NCBI GenBank assembly: GCA_026692885.1
Contig: JAPLNJ010000588.1
Coordinates: 1 to 28,001 of the forward strand
Direction of reading: 5' to 3'
DNA: 28,001 bases
Source of the DNA: Planctomycetota bacterium
Lineage (GTDB): Bacteria; Planctomycetota; Planctomycetia; Pirellulales; Pirellulaceae
Below, one piece after another: positions 1 through 7,976 of the stretch (positions within the stretch are counted from its first letter, which is position 1; the number at the start of each line of letters is the position of its first letter). The notes beneath the pieces were generated by a model, which saw only the letters and a program-made list of their open reading frames with translations, did not search any database and was not told where the DNA came from. A program made the position numbers and the translations under genes.

Positions 1-35
1 TGCAACGCTGTTGATCGAATCGTTGCCGAACGAGG

Positions 36-74
36 ACTGGGGCTTCGCTCAGGCTCAGCCACCAGCCACCCTGA
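36..74 (+). repeat. Partial copy of a dispersed palindromic repeat (family A)
   Basis: These 39 bases match 4889-4927 with only two or three differences (shared core GGCTCAGCCACCAGCCACCC). The copy at 4842-4929 is a full hairpin; this one holds only the right half. A second short match follows (about 118-132 versus 4959-4973, around CGATCAAGGCC). Both copies lie in the leader of a plus-strand gene, here the OPT transporter. No gene is seen in 1-188. Confidence 0.7.
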
Positions 75-188
75 CACAGAACGCCGTTGCCATCCCGACA
101 CTGAGAGCCATCGGCTGCCTTGCGATCAAGGCCAGCCAGGTATCGGCCTTGATTGAAACGTTGAATCGCCCAAGGAATGGGAAAACGC

Positions 189-2144
189 ATGTCTGACAAA
201 ACACCACCGCCGACCGACGGCTTCGAAGCCCTCGCTGACTTGGTCCCTGCCCCGCAGCAGGAGGTCGAACTGCCCCTGGCCGGCTTTACCGGGACGCCGG
301 ACGAAATCGAACGCCAATGGTTCGAAAACGTCTACCGGGGCCGCGGTGACAGCATGGCCCAGTTGACGTGGCGGGCGGTGCTGATGGGCGGGTTGCTGGG
401 CGGCGTCTTGTCGCTGACCAACCTGTACATCGGCCTCAAGGCCGGCTGGGGCTTCGGCGTGGCCATCACCGCCTGCATCCTCTCGTACGCCATCTGGACG
501 GCGTTATACAAGCTGGGGCTGGCCAGGAGCCAGATGTCGATCCTGGAGAACAATTGCATGCAATCCACGGCCAGTGCGGCCGGTTATTCCACGGGCGGCA
601 CACTGGTCTCGGCGTTCGCCGCCTACCTGCTGCTCGGCAACGAACCGCTGCCGTTGCCCCTCATGCTGGGCTGGGTGTTCTTCCTGGCCGTGCTCGGTGT
701 GACGATGGCCATTCCGATGAAGCGGCAGATGATCAATATCGAGCAACTCCGGTTCCCCAGCGGGATCGCCGCCGCGGAGACGCTGCGCGCCCTGCATTCC
801 CACGGTGAAAAAGGTTTGCGTTCGGCGCGGGCGTTGGGCCTCGCGGGCCTGTTGGCGGCGATCAATCAATTCTGGGCGGAGGGGCTGAAACTGATCAGCG
901 TCCGGTGGGAGCCGTATTCGCTCAGTGCGTTGGTGGAGCGAGGGAACGAGGCCGTGTTGGGCAAGGCCTGGATGGGTCGGACCGTCCAGTTCATGTGGGA
1001 TCCGATCTTTCTGGCGGCCGGCGTGCTGACGGGACTGCGCGTGTCCGCCAGCATGCTGCTGGGGGGCACCCTCTGCTGGGCCGTGTTCGTGCCCATTTTG
1101 CAGCACCAAGGTATCATCGCGGGATCCGGTTTTCGCGAGGTGGTGCAGTGGACCCTATGGGGCGGCGTCTCGTGCATGGTCACCTCCGGCCTGCTGTCTT
1201 TCGGCTTGCAGTGGCGGAGCATGTTCCGCGCCTTTCGCAGTCTGGGGGCTATGTTCTCGCGCGCCGAAGGCCGGACCCAAAGCGATGTGGATCGACTCGA
1301 AGCACCCACTTCCTGGTTCCTGATCGGGCAACTGGTCGCGTTCGTGGGTTTGGCTTGGCTGGCACACATGACGTTTGAGATGCCGGTCTGGCAGAGTGCG
1401 GTGGCCGTGCTGCTGTCCTTCTTCCTGGCCTTGGTGGCCTGCCGGGTCACCGGGGAGACGGATACGACACCGATTGGCGCGATGGGCAAGGTCACGCAGT
1501 TGATTTTCGGCGGGCTGAGCCCGGGCAACACGAACGTGAACCTGATGAGCGCCAACATCACCGCCGGCGCGGCCACTTCGGCAGCCGACTTGTTGACCGA
1601 CCTCAAGAGTGGTTACTTGCTGGGCGCGAATCCGCGGCAGCAGTTCCTGGCGCAGTTTGCGGGCATCTTTGTCGGCACCCTCGTGACGGTCTTGTCCTTC
1701 CAGGTCCTCGTACCCTCGGCCGCCGTCCTCGGCACGGACCAGTTCCCTGCCCCCGCCGCCCAGACGTGGCGGGCGGTGGCCGTGGCACTGAGCCAGGGAC
1801 TCGGTTCGCTCGGCTCGGTGAAGGTCTGGTCTATCGTCATCGGCGGGCTGCTGGGGATCCTCTTGCCCGTGTTGGCGAAACTCTTTCCCAGGTACGAGAA
1901 ATGGATTCCCTCGGCGTCCGGCGTGGGACTATCCTGGACCTTCCATTGGTATTACAGCCTGCTGTTCTTCCTGGGCGCGGTCATCGGCTACGCCTTCGAG
2001 CGACAGGCCCCCAAACAGTCGGAAGCGTATACGTTTCCCGTGGCATCGGGTATCATTGCGGGTGGCTCGCTGATGGGGGTCATCCTGATTCTCTGGGAAA
2101 ACGGCCCGCAGTTGATTCGGCAGTTTTTCGCGAGCACGAGTTGA
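189..2144 (+). CDS. OPT-family oligopeptide/metal-chelate transporter
   Basis: A 651-residue polytopic membrane protein of the oligopeptide transporter (OPT) superfamily, whose members import peptides or metal-siderophore complexes using a cation gradient. The sequence is a series of hydrophobic helices and shows conserved OPT stretches: NIEQLRFPSGIAAAETLRAL about one third in, and GETDTTPIGAMGKVTQLIFG followed by NVNLMSANITAGAATSAADL in the second half. The length suits prokaryotic OPT proteins. An in-frame ATG at 177 exists, but AAGGA (172-176) abuts it. That box is 12 bases from the ATG at 189, so 189 is preferred, although the spacing is long. The gene stands alone: the next gene is on the other strand beyond a 700-base repeat region. 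Substrate cannot be told from sequence. Family call firm. Confidence 0.93.
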   Translation: MSDKTPPPTDGFEALADLVPAPQQEVELPLAGFTGTPDEIERQWFENVYRGRGDSMAQLTWRAVLMGGLLGGVLSLTNLYIGLKAGWGFGVAITACILSYAIWTALYKLGLARSQMSILENNCMQSTASAAGYSTGGTLVSAFAAYLLLGNEPLPLPLMLGWVFFLAVLGVTMAIPMKRQMINIEQLRFPSGIAAAETLRALHSHGEKGLRSARALGLAGLLAAINQFWAEGLKLISVRWEPYSLSALVERGNEAVLGKAWMGRTVQFMWDPIFLAAGVLTGLRVSASMLLGGTLCWAVFVPILQHQGIIAGSGFREVVQWTLWGGVSCMVTSGLLSFGLQWRSMFRAFRSLGAMFSRAEGRTQSDVDRLEAPTSWFLIGQLVAFVGLAWLAHMTFEMPVWQSAVAVLLSFFLALVACRVTGETDTTPIGAMGKVTQLIFGGLSPGNTNVNLMSANITAGAATSAADLLTDLKSGYLLGANPRQQFLAQFAGIFVGTLVTVLSFQVLVPSAAVLGTDQFPAPAAQTWRAVAVALSQGLGSLGSVKVWSIVIGGLLGILLPVLAKLFPRYEKWIPSASGVGLSWTFHWYYSLLFFLGAVIGYAFERQAPKQSEAYTFPVASGIIAGGSLMGVILILWENGPQLIRQFFASTS

Positions 2145-2153
2145 GTCTTGGGT

Positions 2154-2176
2154 AGGACGGTTTTGTAAACCATCCT
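2154..2176 (+). terminator. Hairpin just after the OPT transporter gene
   Basis: AGGACGGTTT, a three-base loop, then AAACCATCCT: a 10-base stem with one mismatch, 9 bases after the stop codon. No run of T follows, so it may be a factor-dependent terminator, an mRNA-stabilising hairpin, or simply the edge of the palindrome-rich tract that begins at 2184. Confidence 0.35.
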
Positions 2177-2183
2177 GGACGGA

Positions 2184-2586
2184 GCCGCGCAAAACTGTAT
2201 CCCCGAAAGTTCTTGCAATGGTTAGATTTGGTCCGTCTATTGTTCCAGTGTGGAACGTCCGGTCCCCATCCGGGCTTGCCCCGGTGGAGCGAGGTTTCTG
2301 GACCACGCCACGGGTCCGCAACCGCCTCACTTCTTCCGCCGCATCCCGCCCGCCGCCTCCGGCGGCGGGCGGGATGCGGCGAAGGGGACGGGGTGTGGTT
2401 GCGGTACGCGGCCTTGGTTTTCACACCTCTTGGCCACTGGGGCAAGCCCAGTGGGGATCGGAGGTTAGGCTTAACCTCGTGCCATTCGGGGCAAGCCCGA
2501 ATGGGGACCCGACATGCCAAGCTGGAACAAAAGCCGGACCAGCTCTCACCATTGCAAGGACTCTCTGGGATACAATTTTGCGCGGC
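2184..2586. repeat. Giant nested imperfect inverted repeat
   Basis: The outer arms are 2184-2287 and 2482-2586, about 105 bases each and roughly 84% identical when one is reverse-complemented. Both ends carry the 11-mer TTTTGCGCGGC facing inward. Inside, bases 2318-2402 fold again, with a perfect core at 2337-2381. Two small perfect hairpins of the type CCAnnnGGGGCAAGCCCnnnTGG lie at 2434-2454 and 2482-2504, with a degenerate reverse copy at 2266-2287. Two more TTTTGCGCGG copies, at 2602-2612 (reverse) and 2670-2680, extend the pattern past the arm. No believable gene lies in 2145-2790. A miniature inverted-repeat element, or nested insertions of one, is the likely explanation. Confidence 0.85.
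2337..2381. repeat. Perfect 21-bp stem with 3-base loop
   Basis: CGCCGCATCCCGCCCGCCGCC at 2337-2357 is followed by the loop TCC and its exact reverse complement at 2361-2381. It forms the GC-rich tip of the larger inverted repeat. Pairing continues imperfectly outward to CGCAACCGC / TGTGGTTGCG near 2318 and 2402. Confidence 0.95.
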
Positions 2587-2790
2587 CCAGGTTGGGGGTG
2601 TGCCGCGCAAAACTGGGCGGAAACAGCGGAACAGAAGTGAAACAGACTCTGGCCTGCCTCGCGACACTGTTTTGCGCGGGCCAGGTCGGGGGGAAGGGGA
2701 GGTTTTCCCAGGTTCAACGTATGCCGCGCACCGTTGAGAATGGCAGATGGGTGGAGCGTCGTTTAACAAGCCAGTCGCGTGAAGTGCAAC

Positions 2791-2822
2791 AAAAAAAGCC
2801 AGACCAGCAGGCCGGTCCAGCT
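2791..2822 (-). terminator. Rho-independent terminator of the ferredoxin gene
   Basis: Read on the minus strand: AGCTGGACCGG, loop CCTG, CTGGTCTGGCT, then seven T. The 11-base stem includes a few G-T pairs. It starts 36 bases after the ferredoxin stop codon and points the right way, so the ferredoxin gene is probably a single-gene transcript. Confidence 0.85.
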
Positions 2823-2858
2823 TCTCAGCTGCAGTCGAAGATCGGAAACGCCGAGTCG

Positions 2859-3047
2859 CTACTCAAGCACGATCGCGCCCATCGGGCACGAATCGGCGGT
2901 GTCGCGGGTGGCATCCTCGTGCTCTTCGGGAATGGGATCCACCAACACGACCGTCTTGCCGTCGTCATTGGTCCCGAAGACTTCGGGCAAGGTGTCGGAA
3001 CAAACGCCACAGTCAGAACACAGGGTGTCGTCTACGGTCGCCTTCAT
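2859..3047 (-). CDS. Small acidic 4Fe-4S ferredoxin
   Basis: A 62-residue soluble electron carrier. It has C10-x2-C13-x2-C16 near the N terminus (LCSDCGVC) and C54-P near the C terminus (SCPMGAIVLE), which together hold one cubane cluster. This is the single-cluster ferredoxin arrangement, related to ferredoxins serving cytochromes P450 and other oxidoreductases. The second cysteine is present, so a 4Fe-4S rather than 3Fe-4S cluster is expected. The protein is rich in Asp and Glu, as usual for ferredoxins that dock on basic partners. The start is supported by AGGAG six to seven bases upstream. It is monocistronic, with a strong terminator. No redox partner is encoded nearby, so its specific role is unknown. 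Confidence 0.93.
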   Translation of the reverse strand: MKATVDDTLCSDCGVCSDTLPEVFGTNDDGKTVVLVDPIPEEHEDATRDTADSCPMGAIVLE

Positions 3048-3433
3048 TTGCTTCTCCTGTTGGGAATGGGCAAGTCTCTTAGAAAAATTAGAGGGTTACG
3101 GTGTACGGTGCGGAGCAGCGACCGCCGACGGCTCCAGGTAGGCCCAGAAAACCCTCGCCGGATCAGACTCCGCAAGTGACTTCCCCTGATTGTTGCAAAT
3201 TTGGTCTGGAGGGCAAGGCCACTCGCAAGCAGTCCGCAATAAACGCTTGAAGTCGTTACCGCCTGGGATGTTATCCTTTGCGCCTTGGCGTGAGCGAAGG
3301 AAAGGTGCTTACAATGGGACGCTCGCTCGCTTACATTTACGCCAACGTCGCTTGCCGCAACCAACGCGGCACGAATCCGCGGCGATCCGGCGACAAACAA
3401 GAAAACCCTTAAATCAGTAGCAAGGCATCCGTC
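3048..3433. other. Divergent intergenic region between ferredoxin and sugar porter
   Basis: No convincing gene. It must carry the promoters of both flanking genes, but no box could be placed with confidence. The stretch TTTGCGCCTTGGCGTGAG (about 3278-3295) resembles a low-complexity motif often found between genes in planctomycete-like genomes. This is an impression from memory. The small ORFs here have no protein-like composition. Confidence 0.5.
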
Positions 3434-4768
3434 ATGAAAGCACGCATCTTCTTCTGGTCCATCACCTCGGCGCTCGCCGGATTCCTGTTCGGCTTTGACA
3501 CCGTCGTCATTTCGGGGGCGGAGCAAACGATCCAGCAGCTCTGGGGGTTGAGTCCCGGGATGCACGGCATTGCGCTGGGCGCCGCACTCTACGGCACCGT
3601 CATCGGTTCGTTGTTCGGCGGTTGGCCCACCGATCGCTTTGGACGCAAGGCGACCTTGCTGTGGATCGGGGTGCTCTACCTGCTATCCGCGGTCGGCTGT
3701 GGCTTGGCGACGGGCGTCTACACGTTCATCGCCGCCCGTTTCATCGGTGGCTTGGGCATCGGGATTTCCACGGTCGCCGCACCGTTGTACATCTCGGAGA
3801 TCGCGCCGCCCGCCTATCGCGGACGACTGGCGGGAATGTTTCAATTCAACATTGTCTTCGGGATCGTCATGGCCTTCTTGTCCAATGCCCTGTTGGCTGG
3901 GGTTGGCGAACATGCGTGGCGCTGGATGCTTGGGGTGGCGGCCTTTCCGTCGATCCTCTACACGGTGCAGTGCTTCTGGATTCCCGAGAGCCCGCGGTGG
4001 CTGCTCGGCCGGAAGGGCGACCGGGGGCAAGGCTTGGCGGTTCTGCGGCTGATCGAGCCCGAGGCCACGGAGGAGCAAATCGCGGCCCACGCGGATGCGA
4101 TCCTGGCCGCCTCGTCCGAACAAAAAACCGCGTCGCGGTTCTGGACGTGGCGTCTGCGTATTCCGATCATGCTGGCCTTTCTCGTAGCCTTCTTCAACCA
4201 ACTTTCGGGCATCAATGCGATCCTGTACTTCGCGCCGCGCATTTTTGAGATGACCGGCCTGGGCAAGCAGGCGGCGTTGCTGCAATCCGTCGGCATCGGC
4301 ATCACCAACCTGATCTTCACCTTCGTGGGCCTGTGGCTCATTGACCGGCTGGGCCGGCGCACCCTGCTGTACATTGGCTCATTCGGCTACATCGCTTCGC
4401 TGGGGCTGACAGCGTGGGCGTTCTTCACGCAACACTACGCCATTGTCCCGGCCTGCATCTTCGCCTTTATCGCGGCACACGCCATCGGCCAGGGCACGGT
4501 GATTTGGGTGCTCATTTCAGAAATCTTTCCCAACCGGCATCGCGCCGAGGGCCAGGCGCTGGGCAGCTTCACCCACTGGATCTTTGCGGCGCTGCTGACG
4601 ACGTTCTTCCCCAAGATGGTCACGGCGCTGGCACCCGGATATGTCTTCCTGTTCTTCTGCGCCATGATGGTGCTGCAATTGCTCTGGGTGAAGACGATGG
4701 TCCCGGAGACGAAGGGCGTGCCGCTGGAGGAGATGCAAGAGAAACTGGGCATCCGAGGCGAAGTCTGA
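3434..4768 (+). CDS. MFS sugar porter (XylE/GLUT-like proton symporter)
   Basis: A 444-residue, twelve-helix inner-membrane transporter of the sugar porter family, which takes up hexoses or pentoses with protons. It carries the family's signatures in the right order: FGFDTVVISGAE in helix 1, DRFGRK at about residue 66 in the first cytoplasmic loop, PESPRW (184-189) after helix 6, QLSGINAI (256-263) in helix 7 where sugars bind, DRLGRR in the second-half loop, and PETKG (424-428) after helix 12. Length is typical. The start is preceded by AAGG (3422-3425) at about eight bases. It lies 308 bases upstream of a secreted glycosidase on the same strand, suggesting uptake of the sugar that enzyme releases. 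That link is an inference. Confidence 0.95.
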   Translation: MKARIFFWSITSALAGFLFGFDTVVISGAEQTIQQLWGLSPGMHGIALGAALYGTVIGSLFGGWPTDRFGRKATLLWIGVLYLLSAVGCGLATGVYTFIAARFIGGLGIGISTVAAPLYISEIAPPAYRGRLAGMFQFNIVFGIVMAFLSNALLAGVGEHAWRWMLGVAAFPSILYTVQCFWIPESPRWLLGRKGDRGQGLAVLRLIEPEATEEQIAAHADAILAASSEQKTASRFWTWRLRIPIMLAFLVAFFNQLSGINAILYFAPRIFEMTGLGKQAALLQSVGIGITNLIFTFVGLWLIDRLGRRTLLYIGSFGYIASLGLTAWAFFTQHYAIVPACIFAFIAAHAIGQGTVIWVLISEIFPNRHRAEGQALGSFTHWIFAALLTTFFPKMVTALAPGYVFLFFCAMMVLQLLWVKTMVPETKGVPLEEMQEKLGIRGEV

Positions 4769-4841
4769 GGCGAAATAGCAGCCTTTCGCGGGGCCGCAGG
4801 GGACCTTGATCATAATGTTGCGCAAAACGCTAGCAGCAGGG

Positions 4842-4929
4842 GGTCAGGGTGGCTGGGGCAGAGTGCAGCGATGCCCCAGAAACCGGGCACTGGGGCTTCG
4901 CTTAGGCTCAGCCACCAGCCACCCGGACC
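4842..4929. repeat. Full palindromic repeat (family A)
   Basis: The outer arms GGTCAGGGTGGCTGG (4842-4856) and CCAGCCACCCGGACC (4915-4929) pair at 14 of 15 positions. A smaller GGGGC/GCCCC stem lies inside. The right half recurs at 36-74. It occupies most of the 308-base gap 4769-5076, which otherwise shows only the Shine-Dalgarno box of the next gene. A REP-like element is likely. It could also slow transcription between the porter and the glycosidase. Confidence 0.8.
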
Positions 4930-5076
4930 GTGGCCAGTACTTGCAGCAATGCGCAACCTTACGATCAAGGCCGCCGCAGGGTGGTCGCGGCCAACCTAGC
5001 CATCCACCGGGCAGACCGGTGGCATTGGGCCTGGGCTCGGACGCGGCGATACGAACTAAGAACCGGAGATGACACG

Positions 5077-7641
5077 ATGAAGAACGTGCTGGTAACCACG
5101 CTCTTGCTCGTGACGGCCGAGCTCTCGGCGGCGAGTGCCCAGACCATTCCTTTTCCTTCCGCCCTCGACGAAGCGGCGGTCGTGCAGGAGCGGCTCGACG
5201 ACCTCCTGGACAACTCCCTGATCCTCGGAAACGGCGACATCAACGCGCTGCTGTTCGCCACGCGAGAAGGCTTGACACTCAACCTCACCAAGAACGATGT
5301 CTGGGATGCGCGCGTGGATAGCTCGGCTGAGCAGCCCTTGCTCAAGGTGGACATTGCCGCCCGGAAATGGGAAGGCGGTGAACAAGGCAACCCTAACGGC
5401 TATAGTCATCCGTATCCGTGTCCGAGAATCTGCGCTCGGTTGGTGCTGGGCGACGCGCGGGGGCCAACGTGGAAGGCCATCCGCGGCGAAGGCCGCCTCA
5501 ACGAGTGGACCAACCGCGAGGGCGCCGCCGTCATGGCCATCGAAGGCCAAGCCGGCGCGTCGAACGGATTCGCGTACGGTCCGCTGGACGTCTCCACCGA
5601 CCAGTATCCGAAGTTGCGGCTGAAACTCTCCGGCACCGGCAACACCCGCTTCTATGTGGACGTGCTGGCGCCGGACCATTCCTATTTCCTCTCCAGCCGG
5701 TGGATTGACAGCCCGCGCACGCTCGAGGAACGAACGTTCTCGCTGCCGCCCGGAAAACAAGTGGGCCAGATTATTCTGTATACGTGGACGGTCGATGGGA
5801 AACGCAGCGAAAACCGCTTTCACGAGGTGACCCTGCAGGGACCCGATGGAGACTTAGCCCTGGACTTGCACCAGCTTTCGCCGCCTCCCGCTGCCTCCGC
5901 GCTGGACTTGCGAAGAGCAGTCGCCAAAGTCGCCGGCCAGCGCGGCGAAACGTTGGTCCGCGCCCTGGCGCAGCGCAACGCATTTCTCATCCACAGCTCG
6001 CTGCCGACCCGGCTCGAACCTACGACGGACACTTACCTGCCTGGGGTCGAGCGTGGCGAAACCGATGGCGTCCAGTGGCTGCGACAGCAGTTGCCCGCCG
6101 ACCTCGATTGGCCGGGAATGAGCTTTGTCGTGGCTCGGGCCGCCGCGGGCGATCGCCAAGCGGTCGCCATGGTCACTTCCCTGGAATCGAAAGACCCGTT
6201 GGCGGACGCCATCGAGTTGACTCGCACGACGCTGGCGCAACCCGCGGCGCAGCTCATCGCGGAGCATGAGGTCGTCTGGGAGCGATTCTGGTCCGCCAGC
6301 GGCATCGAGATTTCGGACGCGTTTCTTCGAAATGTGTTCTACCGGAGTCTGTACTTCTTGCGCTGCGTCAGCAAGCCGGGTGTGCAAGCGGCCGGGCTGT
6401 TCGCCGGATTGATCAACAGCACCCCGGCCTGGCACGGCGACTATCACAGCAACTACAACTCGTGGCAGACGTTCTGGCCCGCTTACGTCTGCAACCACAT
6501 CGAATTGGCGGAGCCGTTCGAGCGTCTGGTCTCGGAGTACTTGCCACGAGGCCGGTGGCTCGCCCGGCAGACCTACGACTGCGGTGGCGCGCACTTTCCG
6601 ATCTCGCTGTTTGCCTATGAGCCGGCGCCCGGGAAGCTCCGCAGCATCAACCAGCGCACGCTGAATCTGTTCCCGTGGTCCTACACCATCGGCCAGACCG
6701 GCTGGATGGTCCAGAACTTGTGGCTGCACTATCAATACCAGCCCGACCGCGCCTACCTGGAACGCATCGCGTATCCCGCCTTGCGGGACGCGGCGGTCTT
6801 CTACGCGGATTTCATGGACAAATGCCACACCAACGCCGCTGGCCGCGTGATCCTCGGCCCCAGCTATAGTCCCGAACATCGCGGCTTCGGGATTGACAAC
6901 TGCCCCTGCGACATCGCCTACGCACGGTTCAGTTTGGAAGCAGCCATCGCGGCGGCCGGCATCCTGAACCAAGACGCCGCACTGGTCGCGCGGTTCCAGG
7001 GGCAGTTGGCCCGACTGCCGGAGTATCCGGTGACGCCGGAGCCAGAGCCGATGGTGACCGACGTCGAGGGCGGTGCGCCGCTCAATTACAACATCGCCGT
7101 GCCGGTGCTGCCGGTGTTTCCCGCCGGCCAGATCACGGTGTTCTCGGGCAAGGAACAGCAGGCGTTGTTTCGCCGCACCATCGAGCGAGTGAAGTGGAAT
7201 GGCTACAACTCGAGCATCATCATGCCGGTGGCCCGCGCGCGGCTGAGTTTCCCGGATTCCGCGGAGTACATGCAGGCCGAGTTTCTCAAACGCTCTCGCC
7301 CCAACGGCACGATCACACTGCTACCAAGCGACCGTTGCGGCCACTTTACCGAGCAGTTCGCCGCTGCAGGCGCGATTGCGGAGTTGCTACTGCAGAGTGT
7401 CGGCGACATCCTCCGCGTCTTCCCGGCGTGGCCAAAGGAGCAGAACGCGAAGTTTGAGAACCTCCGTGCCCAAGGCGGTTTTCTGGTCAGCGCGGAGCAG
7501 CAAGACGGCAAGGTAACGAAGCTGCAAATCGTCTCGACCGTCGGCGGCAAGCTGCGGTTGCTCGATCCCTGGACCGACAAGCTCTTCGAACGCGAGACAA
7601 AATCCGGTGAAGTCGTGTCTTATCCTAACCTTTCGCCCTAA
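5077..7641 (+). CDS. Secreted six-hairpin glycosidase, GH95-like
   Basis: An 854-residue exported enzyme resembling GH95 alpha-L-fucosidases/galactosidases, which have an N-terminal beta-sandwich and an (alpha/alpha)6 barrel. A Sec signal peptide ends at ASA-Q (residues 19-22). The N-terminal domain has the phrase ILGNGDINALLF. The barrel contains HGDYHSNYNSWQTFW, where N459 and N461 match the catalytic-site Asn-x-Asn pair of GH95. GPSYSPEH follows, where E600 matches the family's general acid. In typical GH95 the next motif reads DGNFGG...AIAE; here it is TEQFAAAGAIAELLLQS (from 758), so the usual Asp is a Thr followed by Glu. Substrate or mechanism may therefore differ from true fucosidases. 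The start ATG has GGAG eight bases upstream; the reading frame runs open further up, but without a signal peptide. It follows an MFS sugar porter. Confidence 0.85.
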   Translation: MKNVLVTTLLLVTAELSAASAQTIPFPSALDEAAVVQERLDDLLDNSLILGNGDINALLFATREGLTLNLTKNDVWDARVDSSAEQPLLKVDIAARKWEGGEQGNPNGYSHPYPCPRICARLVLGDARGPTWKAIRGEGRLNEWTNREGAAVMAIEGQAGASNGFAYGPLDVSTDQYPKLRLKLSGTGNTRFYVDVLAPDHSYFLSSRWIDSPRTLEERTFSLPPGKQVGQIILYTWTVDGKRSENRFHEVTLQGPDGDLALDLHQLSPPPAASALDLRRAVAKVAGQRGETLVRALAQRNAFLIHSSLPTRLEPTTDTYLPGVERGETDGVQWLRQQLPADLDWPGMSFVVARAAAGDRQAVAMVTSLESKDPLADAIELTRTTLAQPAAQLIAEHEVVWERFWSASGIEISDAFLRNVFYRSLYFLRCVSKPGVQAAGLFAGLINSTPAWHGDYHSNYNSWQTFWPAYVCNHIELAEPFERLVSEYLPRGRWLARQTYDCGGAHFPISLFAYEPAPGKLRSINQRTLNLFPWSYTIGQTGWMVQNLWLHYQYQPDRAYLERIAYPALRDAAVFYADFMDKCHTNAAGRVILGPSYSPEHRGFGIDNCPCDIAYARFSLEAAIAAAGILNQDAALVARFQGQLARLPEYPVTPEPEPMVTDVEGGAPLNYNIAVPVLPVFPAGQITVFSGKEQQALFRRTIERVKWNGYNSSIIMPVARARLSFPDSAEYMQAEFLKRSRPNGTITLLPSDRCGHFTEQFAAAGAIAELLLQSVGDILRVFPAWPKEQNAKFENLRAQGGFLVSAEQQDGKVTKLQIVSTVGGKLRLLDPWTDKLFERETKSGEVVSYPNLSP

Positions 7642-7779
7642 TCTTTCACCCCAATTTCCCTTGACGGACGCGGTCGAGTGATCATCTGATTCGCCACAGC
7701 CCGCAATTTACTGCCCGCGGTCAGGCTTAACGAGAGAAAAGGAACTCTCCTTCTGCGTGTGAAACGCCTAAGAACAGAA

Positions 7780-7806
7780 CCGGATAACCGGGGCAATCGT
7801 TTACCA
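7780..7806 (-). promoter_or_regulatory. ECF-type promoter-like element, copy 1 (orphan)
   Basis: On the minus strand: TGGTAAAC, 16 bases, CGGTTCTGT. Flanking sequence resembles the 21950-21976 copy over about 65 bases. No minus-strand gene follows; it points into the 3' end of the glycosidase gene, so it is either a relic or drives antisense RNA. The surrounding gap 7642-7976 holds this copy, copy 2 and a small GAGAG/CTCTC hairpin near 7733-7750, and no gene. Confidence 0.5.
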
Positions 7807-7913
7807 ACGTCGGCTGGTTTTCTGCAAATCTCAGCAAGTAGTCGAACGATCCGTTCGACCGTGCGTGGCGTTCACCGGTTCTGTAGGGACACCTCAAGAA
7901 AACTCACGCTGCG

Positions 7914-7940
7914 CGGTAAACAATTGTCCGTGCCGCTCGG
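7914..7940 (+). promoter_or_regulatory. ECF-type promoter-like element, copy 2, upstream of the sigma factor unit
   Basis: CGGTAAAC, 16 bases, CGGATTTAT. Spacing is identical to the other four copies, and GGGCCC follows at the same offset as GGCCC in the 21950 and 27178 copies. The CGG lies about 37 bases before the ATG at 7977. It would start the transcript through the chimeric remnant into the ECF sigma gene at 8872, which fits autoregulation. Confidence 0.5.
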
Positions 7941-7976
7941 ATTTATTGGTGGGCCCGTCGGCACAGCAACGACCTC

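Noticed and set aside
504..1606. Minus-strand ORFs of 201 and 246 codons inside the OPT transporter gene
   Set aside because: They are shadows of a conserved transporter, with no start signals or recognisable domains.
2160..2200. TGTAAAC followed by CGCGC after the transporter gene as a sixth promoter-like copy
   Set aside because: The first block differs, the spacing to any CGG is wrong, and no gene follows on that strand.
2213..2737. Several ORFs of 70-220 codons in the repeat tract after the transporter
   Set aside because: They are produced by stop-poor GC-rich palindromes. They exist in several frames at once and lack ribosome sites.
5854..6972. Minus-strand ORF of 372 codons inside the glycosidase gene
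   Set aside because: The plus strand carries a signal peptide and GH95 motifs throughout, so this is a complementary-frame artefact.
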